From: Deltaproteobacteria bacterium
GTDB lineage: Bacteria; Desulfobacterota; Desulfobaccia; Desulfobaccales; 0-14-0-80-60-11
NCBI GenBank assembly: GCA_019308625.1
Contig: JAFDHU010000174.1
Coordinates: 1-6,314 of the forward strand
Direction: 5' to 3'
DNA length: 6,314 nt
Position 1 is the stretch's first letter, and each line of letters opens with the position of its first letter. The notes under the pieces are model-generated. The model searched no databases. It had not been told where the DNA came from and worked only from the letters and a program-made list of their open reading frames with translations. Shown here piece by piece: positions 1-6,314 of this stretch. A program made the position numbers and the translations under genes.

Positions 1-1
1 G

Positions 2-1597
2 GCGATGGCGGCCCGCATCGCCCTGCTGTGCAATGACGCGGCCCTGCTTCAGGAAGACGGCGCTTGGCGGGTGCGGGGGGATCCCACGGAAGGGGCCTTG
101 CTGGTTCTCGGCCGCAAGGCCGGCCTGGAAGAGGGCCAGCTGCGAGCCGACTATCCCCGGGTGGCGGAAATTCCCTTCACCAGCGACCGCAAGCGCATGG
201 CCACCATCCACCGAGGGCCCGGGGGGTTGGAGATGCTGCTCAAGGGGGCGCCGGAAAGCCTGCTTCCCTTTTGTCGCCGGGCGCTCACGGCTCAGGGGGA
301 GGAGCCCCTTTCGGAGACCGGACGGGTCCAGATTCTGGCTCAGGCGGATACACTGGCTTCACAAGCCCTACGGATCCTGGGGCTGGCCTACCGGCGCCTT
401 ACGGACATCCCGGAACTGGTACCAGCCTCCGAAGAAAAGGATTTGGTCTGGGTAGGCCTGGTGGGCCTGATGGACCCGCCCCGCCCGGAGGCCAAGGAGG
501 CAGTGCGGCGCTGCCATCAGGCCGGCATCCGGGTCATTATGGTGACCGGGGACCACCCGGACACCGCGGCGGCCATCGCCCGGGAACTGGGCCTGCTTAC
601 CCCGGACTCCTCCTCCAAGAACCTGGTGCTCACCGGCCGGGACCTCAACGCGATGGACGATGACCAGGCCGCAGCGGCCCTGAAGCAGGTAACGGTGTTC
701 GCCCGGGTATCACCGGAGCACAAATTGCGTCTGGTCAACCTCCTGAAAAGCCAGGGGGAGGTGGTGGCCATGACCGGGGACGGGGTCAATGACGCCCCGG
801 CCTTAAAAAGGGCGGATATCGGCGTGGCCATGGGGGTGACCGGCACCGAAGTCACCAAGGAGACGGCCAGCATGATTCTGGCGGACGACAACTTCGCCAC
901 CCTGGTGGCCGCGGTGGAGGAAGGCCGGGCTATCTTTGACAATATCAAAAAGTATCTGGTTTTTCTGTTGAGCTGTAACCTAGCCGAAATCCTGGTACTC
1001 ACCGGGGCCTTTTTCGTGGGACTGCCCCTGCCGTTGATCGCCTTGCAGATTCTCTGGGTCAATCTGACCACCGACGGCCTGCCGGCCTTGGCCCTGGGGG
1101 TGGACCCCAAGGCCCCGGACATCATGGCCCGGCCCCCGCGGCCTCCGGAGGAGGGCGTTTTCACCCGCTCGGTGAATCTCCTGCTGGGGGCCATTGCCGG
1201 CTACAAGACCCTCGTCCTTATCCCCCTGTTTGCCTTTTATGTTTATGCCAATCCGGCCAGCAAAGAGTCGACCCAGGTGATTGTGGAAGCCCGAACTATG
1301 GTGTTCCTCACCCTGGTCCTGATGGAACTGGTGAACGCCTTCAATTGCCGCTCCGACTATCATTCCCTGGCCACTATGGGGGTGTTCCCTAACCGCTTCC
1401 TGGTCTTGGCGGTGCTCCTGTCTTTTTTGATGATGGTGGTCGTCATCCAGTGGCCGCCCTTGGCCAAGCTGTTCCACACCACCCCTCTCCGACCACTGGA
1501 CTGGCTTATTGCCCTGGGCCTCAGCCTCACCCTGGTGCCGGTAGTGGAGGCAGTGAAATGGCGGATTCGCCGATCCAGGCCGGCCATGGCGGCCTAA
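2..1597 (+). CDS. Calcium-translocating P2A-type ATPase, C-terminal part (5' truncated by window)
   Basis: This is the C-terminal part of a membrane ion pump that uses ATP to move Ca2+ across the cytoplasmic membrane. The frame is open to the left edge, and the phosphorylation motif DKTGT and M1-M4 lie upstream, so the ATG at 5 is not the true start. Numbering from that ATG, the nucleotide-binding domain shows GDPTEGALL (25-33), FTSDRKRM (58-65) and KGAPE (80-84). The P domain shows DPPR (157-160), MVTGDHPDTA (179-188) and TGDGVNDAPALKRADIG (257-273). About six membrane segments follow (roughly 315-515). Residues equivalent to SERCA Ca2+ ligands are visible: N325 and E328 in M5 (LLSCNLAEI), N353, T356 and D357 in M6 (WVNLTTDGLP), and E441 in M8 (LMELVNAFN). 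This favours a SERCA-like Ca2+ pump over a Na+/K+, Mg2+ or heavy-metal ATPase. The ion choice is inferred, since the M4 ligand is not visible. The stop TAA (1595-1597) lies in the left target duplication of the adjacent element. Confidence 0.93.
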   Translation, partial: AMAARIALLCNDAALLQEDGAWRVRGDPTEGALLVLGRKAGLEEGQLRADYPRVAEIPFTSDRKRMATIHRGPGGLEMLLKGAPESLLPFCRRALTAQGEEPLSETGRVQILAQADTLASQALRILGLAYRRLTDIPELVPASEEKDLVWVGLVGLMDPPRPEAKEAVRRCHQAGIRVIMVTGDHPDTAAAIARELGLLTPDSSSKNLVLTGRDLNAMDDDQAAAALKQVTVFARVSPEHKLRLVNLLKSQGEVVAMTGDGVNDAPALKRADIGVAMGVTGTEVTKETASMILADDNFATLVAAVEEGRAIFDNIKKYLVFLLSCNLAEILVLTGAFFVGLPLPLIALQILWVNLTTDGLPALALGVDPKAPDIMARPPRPPEEGVFTRSVNLLLGAIAGYKTLVLIPLFAFYVYANPASKESTQVIVEARTMVFLTLVLMELVNAFNCRSDYHSLATMGVFPNRFLVLAVLLSFLMMVVVIQWPPLAKLFHTTPLRPLDWLIALGLSLTLVPVVEAVKWRIRRSRPAMAA

Positions 1598-1726
1598 CAG
1601 GCTTTTGAAAAACTCTCGGAAAGTAAACCTGTCATTCTGAGCGAAGCGAAGAATCTAGTAATTTCAATTAGCTCCTAGACTCTTCACTTCGTTCAGGGTG
1701 ACAGAATAAGGTTTTTCAATACCCTG
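1598..1726. mobile_element. 129-bp MITE-like palindromic element with TIRs and CTAA target duplication
   Basis: A non-coding element sits between the convergent ATPase and argJ genes. Its ends are imperfect 16-bp inverted repeats: CAGGCTTTTGAAAAAC at 1598-1613, and the reverse complement of 1711-1726, CAGGGTATTGAAAAAC (14 of 16 identical). CTAA lies immediately outside both ends (1594-1597 and 1727-1730), as expected of a 4-bp target-site duplication. Inside is a long hairpin (1629-1704). There is no transposase, so it would be non-autonomous. Removing the element and one CTAA restores a continuous site with the ATPase stop codon intact, so insertion did not alter the protein. The YTAR-like target resembles that of some IS5-group elements, but the family is not assigned. 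In this convergent position it may also act as a two-way terminator. Confidence 0.75.
1629..1704. repeat. Long inverted repeat (30-bp arms, 16-nt loop) inside the MITE-like element
   Basis: The left arm is 1629-1658 and the right arm 1675-1704. The left arm and the reverse complement of the right arm match at 25 of 30 positions, and all five differences are transitions. In plus-strand RNA three of these become G-U wobbles and two are A-C mismatches, so 28 of 30 positions can pair. The loop (1659-1674) contains a small TAATT-TC-AATTA palindrome. The arm includes GTCATTCTGAGCGAAGCGAA, which I recall as a repeat core found in many unrelated bacterial genomes; that recollection needs a database search. 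Confidence 0.85.
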
Positions 1727-1790
1727 CTAATGGCAAGGCGAGGGCAAGGTGGTAAGCAGGGTCCTGGCCCGGTCCTCCCCCCGACACTCT

Positions 1791-2927
1791 TCAAGTCCGG
1801 TAACTGGCGTTGATGCGGACGTAGTCAGCGGTGAGGTCGCAGGTATCGTAGTAGTCGGAAAACGGACCGTGGTTGAGGTCAATAGTAATGGTGAAGGAGC
1901 CGGCCAGAATAAGGTCTCGGGCCGCGGCTTCGGCTTGGGCTCCCAGGCCTTGGCTGGCCTGGACCACTGGGTGCGGTCCGAAGGCGATATCCACCCGGTC
2001 TGGGTCAAACCGGGCGCCGGAGCGCCCCAGGGCCGCCATCAGCCGCCCCCAGTTTACATCCGCCCCGGCCATGGCGGTTTTCACCAGAGGCGAGGTGGCC
2101 ACCACGGCCGCGGCTTTTCTGGCCTCCGCCGGTGTGGCCGCGCCCTTGACCACCAAGCGGAACACCCGGGTGGCCCGGGTGGCTCCCTCTCCGTCGGCCA
2201 CAATTTGCTTGGCCAGGTCCTGCATGACGCCTGTGAGCATCTCCTGAAAGGCCTCTGAGCTGCGGTCTTTGCCGTCCAGGGGTGCATTTCCGGCCTGACC
2301 CCCGGCCAGCACCAGCACCATGTCATTGGTGGAAGTATCCCCGTCAATGCTGATGCGGTTGAAGCTGTGATTCACGGCTTTTCTGAGAAAAACCGGCAGC
2401 ACCCCGGGGCTCATGCCCGCGCCCTTGGCAATGCCGGCCACGGTAACCGAAACCCCGCCGAGGTCCATCCGGGCATGGGCGATTTTGGGCCGGGTGTCGG
2501 TGGTCATGATGGCCCGGGCAGCCTCCTCCAGGCCTTCAGGGCGCAGGCGCGCCGCCAGCTCCGGCAGGATGGCGATGATTTTTTCCTTGGGCAAAGGCTG
2601 GCCAATGACCCCGGTAGAGGCCGGCAGGACCAAGGATTCCTGGAGATGAAGCAGACGGGCCGCCTCCCGGCAGGTTTGCCGGGCTGCAGCCAAACCTGCC
2701 TCCCCGGTGCAGGCGTTGGCGTTGCCGCTGTTGATGAGGATGGCCTGGGCCTGGCGCCGGCGCAGGCGCCGGCGACAGACCAGCACCGGTGCGGCCTTGA
2801 TCCGGTTTCTGGTGAATACCCCCGCGGCGGCCGCGGGCTCCTCCGCCACAATCAGGGCCACATCCAGACCGCCCTGCTTTTTGATGCCGGCCGCCGCCCC
2901 GGCGGCTTTGAATCCTGGCACTATCAT
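1791..2927 (-). CDS. argJ: ArgJ glutamate N-acetyltransferase/ornithine acetyltransferase, lacking the catalytic Thr segment
   Basis: ArgJ is a cytoplasmic arginine-biosynthesis enzyme. It moves the acetyl group from N-acetylornithine to glutamate, and bifunctional forms also use acetyl-CoA. The 378-residue frame has the family landmarks: VPGFKAAGAAAGIKK (3-17), NSGNANACTG (66-75), STGVIG (104-109, oxyanion region), KGAG (168-171), SFNRISIDGDTSTND (188-202), DGEGATR (245-251), VNWGR (291-295) and the C-terminal YVRINASYRT. The start is well set by GGAGG 7 nt upstream. The anomaly is at residues 172-173. Family members continue from GM into a block of about 18 residues carrying PNMATML, where the precursor cleaves itself before Thr and that Thr becomes the nucleophile. 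Here GM runs straight into SPGVLPVFLRKAV, which aligns with the sequence after that block. The gap keeps the frame. Family identity is sure; activity is doubtful. The gene follows secA by 67 bp with no clear terminator or promoter between, so co-transcription is likely. Confidence 0.93.
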   Translation of the reverse strand: MIVPGFKAAGAAAGIKKQGGLDVALIVAEEPAAAAGVFTRNRIKAAPVLVCRRRLRRRQAQAILINSGNANACTGEAGLAAARQTCREAARLLHLQESLVLPASTGVIGQPLPKEKIIAILPELAARLRPEGLEEAARAIMTTDTRPKIAHARMDLGGVSVTVAGIAKGAGMSPGVLPVFLRKAVNHSFNRISIDGDTSTNDMVLVLAGGQAGNAPLDGKDRSSEAFQEMLTGVMQDLAKQIVADGEGATRATRVFRLVVKGAATPAEARKAAAVVATSPLVKTAMAGADVNWGRLMAALGRSGARFDPDRVDIAFGPHPVVQASQGLGAQAEAAARDLILAGSFTITIDLNHGPFSDYYDTCDLTADYVRINASYRT

Positions 2928-2934
2928 TGCGTGG

Positions 2935-2939
2935 CCTCC
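2935..2939 (-). promoter_or_regulatory. Ribosome binding site of argJ
   Basis: GGAGG on the minus strand lies 7 nt before the ATG at 2927. This is a near-ideal Shine-Dalgarno site and supports the chosen argJ start. Confidence 0.85.
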
Positions 2940-2968
2940 AGGGTGACGGGCTGGACCGGAGAGGGCTT

Positions 2969-2993
2969 GCGGGTTTTCTCCCCTAAAACCCGC
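2969..2993 (-). promoter_or_regulatory. Hairpin in the secA-argJ junction
   Basis: A perfect 9-bp stem (GCGGGTTTT with AAAACCCGC) and a 7-nt loop begin one base after the secA stop codon. On the minus strand the loop reads AGGGGAG. No U-run follows the stem on this strand, so it is not a standard intrinsic terminator. It could stabilise the secA 3' end, cause partial termination, or mark an RNA-processing point between secA and argJ. The stem is seen directly; the function is inferred. Confidence 0.6.
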
Positions 2994-2994
2994 C

Positions 2995-5493
<2,499 letters not shown>

Positions 5494-5497
5494 AGAA

Positions 5498-5510
5498 CCT
5501 TTTCCCACCT
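5498..5510 (-). promoter_or_regulatory. secA ribosome binding region
   Basis: On the minus strand this reads AGGTGGGAAAAGG. AGGTGG lies 11 nt and AAAAGG 4 nt before the ATG at 5493. Neither spacing is ideal, but together they support that start over the upstream TTG at 5547. Confidence 0.6.
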
Positions 5511-5548
5511 GCCGCCGCTTCCCAATATCCGGAAACCCGGCGGCCAAT

Positions 5549-5579
5549 AAAAAAACCGATAAAGCTTGGGCTTTACCGG
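5549..5579 (-). terminator. Intrinsic terminator in the secA leader
   Basis: On the minus strand a 10-bp stem, CCGGTAAAGC (5579-5570) with GCTTTATCGG (5565-5556), has one G-U pair and a CCAA tetranucleotide loop. Seven Us follow directly (5555-5549). This is a textbook Rho-independent terminator. It lies 56 nt upstream of the secA ATG and downstream of the only good promoter seen, so secA transcripts from that promoter must pass it. It could also end read-through from the argA-like gene. Confidence 0.85.
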
Positions 5580-5600
5580 ACTATAAATACCGAATAAAGC
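5570..5600 (-). promoter_or_regulatory. Candidate antiterminator hairpin of the secA leader
   Basis: GCTTTATTCGG (5600-5590) is a near-copy of the terminator 3' arm and can pair with the terminator 5' arm CCGGTAAAGC (5579-5570). This gives 10 pairs with one bulged U (5593) and a 10-nt loop. Because both hairpins use 5579-5570, they exclude each other: upstream pairing would block the terminator. The pairings are read directly from the sequence; the switching role is inferred. No known riboswitch or T-box signature was recognised. Confidence 0.5.
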
Positions 5601-5659
5601 ATTAAGGTGCACAGCCCGGCGCCATTAATTCCCGCATAATAACTTTTCGGCGCCTCCAT
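5573..5659 (-). CDS. Candidate 28-residue leader peptide upstream of secA
   Basis: A short ORF starts at ATG 5659 and stops at TAA 5575-5573, inside the 5' arm of the leader terminator. The peptide begins MEAPKSYYAG and ends LMLYSVFIVR. Residues 14-27 are mostly hydrophobic and could resemble a short signal or membrane segment, with a basic residue at each end (K5, R28). There is no good ribosome binding site, only a purine run AAAAAGAGAG directly before the ATG. The promoter above would start RNA about 4 nt before the ATG, so translation would be nearly leaderless. A ribosome on codons 20-24 would cover the upstream antiterminator arm, and one at the stop would cover the shared arm. It has no visible similarity to SecM or to its arrest motif. 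It may be a chance ORF. Confidence 0.35.
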   Translation of the reverse strand: MEAPKSYYAGINGAGLCTLMLYSVFIVR

Positions 5660-5669
5660 CTCTCTTTTT

Positions 5670-5698
5670 AAACTAAAATGCGGTGGTGAAAATGTCAA
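5670..5698 (-). promoter_or_regulatory. Probable sigma-70 promoter of secA
   Basis: On the minus strand a perfect -35 TTGACA (5698-5693) is followed after 17 bp by TAGTTT (5675-5670), which keeps the key T1, A2 and T6 of the -10 consensus. Transcription would start near 5663, giving a leader of about 170 nt before secA. It lies just downstream of the argA-like gene, so secA has its own promoter besides any read-through. Confidence 0.6.
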
Positions 5699-5710
5699 GG
5701 CGAATTCCGG

Positions 5711-6163
5711 TTACAAATCCAGGATCATAGGCACCTCATCGCAGTCCGGAAACTTCACACAGTCTACACAATCGGCCCACACGATGAGAGGAAGCGCCTC
5801 CCGTGGAAATAACTGGAAGCCGAAGCGCTCAAAAAACCTGGTATTGGCGGTGAGCACAAAGACCCGTTTAACACCCAGCTGCCGGGCCTCTTCCAGGCAA
5901 CTGCGCACCAGCCGGGAGCCGATGCCCCTCCCTTGATATTCAGCTCTTACTGCCAGGGAACGGATTTCGGCCAAGCCCTCCCAGGAGATGTGGAGGGCAA
6001 CCACTCCGATGAGAGGGCCCTCCTTCTCCCGATAGACCCAGTAATCTCGCAATTGGCTGTAAAGATCGGCCAGGGTGCGGGGCAGGACCTCGCCCCTTTT
6101 GGCAAAGTCTGCCAGCATCTGGCGGATTTCCGGCACCTCGTTGATTTTGGCCTTGCGAATCAT
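5711..6163 (-). CDS. argA: Short GNAT-type N-acetylglutamate synthase (ArgA-like acetyltransferase)
   Basis: This GNAT-fold protein probably makes N-acetylglutamate from glutamate and acetyl-CoA, the first step of arginine synthesis. The 150 residues hold one acetyltransferase domain: MIRKAKINEVPEI at the N-terminus, LPRTLADLY (27-35), the beta-strand pair IGVVALHISWEGLAEIRSLAV (52-72, a hallmark of this subgroup), the acetyl-CoA loop EYQGRGIGSRL (75-85; Q77, G80, G82) and FFERFGF (110-116). The C-terminus carries W129 and a C-x2-C-x5-C cluster (C132, C135, C141) ending KFPDCDE, which I recognise from the short NAGS-like proteins of delta-proteobacteria. It lacks the amino-acid-kinase domain of classic ArgA, so kinase-domain arginine feedback is not expected. 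The start at 6163 matches the family N-terminus, but no clear Shine-Dalgarno precedes it. secA and argJ follow on the same strand. A different small-molecule acetyltransferase cannot be ruled out; the argJ nearby supports the arginine role. Confidence 0.8.
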   Translation of the reverse strand: MIRKAKINEVPEIRQMLADFAKRGEVLPRTLADLYSQLRDYWVYREKEGPLIGVVALHISWEGLAEIRSLAVRAEYQGRGIGSRLVRSCLEEARQLGVKRVFVLTANTRFFERFGFQLFPREALPLIVWADCVDCVKFPDCDEVPMILDL

Positions 6164-6175
6164 GTCAGCTTGACA
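6163..6175. promoter_or_regulatory. Inverted repeat TGTCA-GCT-TGACA, possible operator
   Basis: A perfect 5-bp inverted repeat with a 3-bp spacer overlaps the first base of the argA-like start codon and the -35 element of the divergent FKBP gene. It is placed where a regulator could affect the PPIase promoter. It is short and could be chance. Confidence 0.25.
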
Positions 6176-6198
6176 GGACCAACCTATTATTGGATTAT
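6170..6198 (+). promoter_or_regulatory. Probable promoter of the FKBP-type PPIase gene
   Basis: TTGACA (6170-6175) is a perfect -35 element. GATTAT (6193-6198) follows after 17 bp with 4 of 6 matches to TATAAT; TATTAT at 6196-6201 is an alternative with a long 20-bp spacer. RNA would start near 6205, about 23 nt before the ATG. Confidence 0.5.
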
Positions 6199-6205
6199 TA
6201 TACCA
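6197..6205 (-). promoter_or_regulatory. Extended -10 promoter of the argA-like gene
   Basis: On the minus strand TGGTATAAT gives a perfect -10 hexamer (6202-6197) with the extended TG motif (6205-6204). The -35 region is poor, as is common for extended -10 promoters. RNA would start near 6190, about 27 nt before the ATG at 6163. It overlaps the -10 region of the divergent PPIase promoter. Confidence 0.55.
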
Positions 6206-6216
6206 TGTTCTTTATC

Positions 6217-6221
6217 AGGAG
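6217..6221 (+). promoter_or_regulatory. Ribosome binding site of the PPIase gene
   Basis: AGGAG lies 6 nt before ATG 6228. This strong Shine-Dalgarno site fixes the start of the partial gene. Confidence 0.8.
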
Positions 6222-6227
6222 ATATAA

Positions 6228-6314
6228 ATGGAGGTAATCGCCCAGGACAAATTCGTCCGCTTGGCCTATCGCCTGCGGCTCAAATCCGGGGAATATATCC
6301 GGGGCAGTCAGGAG
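6228..6314 (+). CDS. FKBP-type peptidyl-prolyl cis-trans isomerase, SlyD-like, N-terminus only (3' truncated by window)
   Basis: Only the first 29 codons are present, and the frame is open at the window end. The product reads MEVIAQDKFVRLAYRLRLKS followed by GEYIRGSQE. It resembles the start of SlyD-like FKBP isomerases, where a VxxDKxVxLxYxLxxxxGExI pattern forms the first beta strands before the insert-in-flap domain. Such proteins catalyse prolyl isomerisation and act as cytoplasmic folding helpers; many bind metals through a His-rich tail, which is not visible here. No signal peptide is seen. The strong Shine-Dalgarno and a likely promoter support it as a real gene, divergent from the argA-like gene. 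The family call rests on a short segment. Confidence 0.65.
   Translation, partial: MEVIAQDKFVRLAYRLRLKSGEYIRGSQE

Noticed and set aside
64..1587. Long open frames overlapping the ATPase gene on both strands
   Set aside because: They are shadows of a GC-rich coding region; only the annotated frame has recognisable P-type ATPase motifs.
1731..1790. Search for an intrinsic terminator after argJ
   Set aside because: This 60-bp stretch has no good stem followed by a U-run on the minus strand; the adjacent palindromic element is the only strong structure.
5511..5544. GCCGCC/GGCGGC stem between the leader terminator and the secA ribosome binding site
   Set aside because: Only 6 bp with a 22-nt interior. 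It does not cover the Shine-Dalgarno and has no U-run, so no function could be supported.
5494..5547. N-terminal extension of SecA by 18 residues from an in-frame TTG at 5547
   Set aside because: The extension has no SecA similarity, would start just after the terminator U-run, and lacks a suitable ribosome binding site; MFDF at 5493 matches the family start.
5516..5560. A secA promoter downstream of the terminator (GATATT as -10)
   Set aside because: GATATT has only 4 of 6 matches and no acceptable -35 at 16-18 bp, while TTGACA/TAGTTT upstream is clearly better. It remains the main alternative to the attenuator model.
5618..5654. Two GGCGCC copies in the secA leader that could form a stem
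   Set aside because: GGCGCC is self-complementary, the stem does not extend beyond 6 bp and the loop is 25 nt; chance is likely in GC-rich DNA.
5573..5659. Calling the leader ORF a SecM homologue
   Set aside because: It is only 28 residues, with no SecM arrest motif and no typical signal sequence; only the location and possible logic are similar.

Overview
The window is GC-rich bacterial chromosome. Protein sequences and gene order suggest an anaerobic Desulfobacterota (delta-proteobacterial) lineage: a short GNAT-type N-acetylglutamate synthase ending in a Cys-rich KFPDCDE tail, a compact SecA with a SEC-C zinc tail, and argJ beside secA. This assignment is inference from family resemblance, not from a search.

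Layout: (1) 1-1597, plus strand, is the 3' part of a P2A-type Ca2+-ATPase gene whose N-terminal half lies off the window. (2) 1598-1726 is a 129-bp MITE-like palindromic element. It has 16-bp imperfect terminal inverted repeats, an inner 30-bp-arm hairpin and a CTAA direct repeat on each side; the left CTAA contains the ATPase stop codon. (3) 1791-6163 is a minus-strand block read in the order short argA-like NAGS gene, secA, argJ. (4) At 6228 a plus-strand FKBP-type peptidyl-prolyl isomerase gene (SlyD-like) begins, divergent from the argA-like gene and cut by the window end.

Two points stand out. First, the secA leader (5494-5710) holds a strong promoter, then a short ORF whose stop codon lies inside the 5' arm of a canonical intrinsic terminator, 56 nt before the secA ATG. 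A near-copy of the terminator's 3' arm lies upstream and can pair with the same 5' arm, giving a mutually exclusive antiterminator/terminator pair. This looks like a transcription attenuator for secA, perhaps controlled by leader-peptide translation. Second, the argJ reading frame is intact but lacks about 18 codons that normally encode the PNMATML autocleavage/nucleophile segment. The catalytic Thr is therefore absent and the enzyme is predicted to be inactive.

How the genes fit together: the argA-like protein would make N-acetylglutamate, and ArgJ would normally recycle the acetyl group from N-acetylornithine to glutamate. SecA drives protein export, and the neighbouring PPIase is a folding factor. 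If the ArgJ deletion is real, arginine synthesis would need another deacetylation route (such as ArgE) or another ArgJ. No rRNA, tRNA or CRISPR array was seen, and no stretch over 300 bases lacks a gene.
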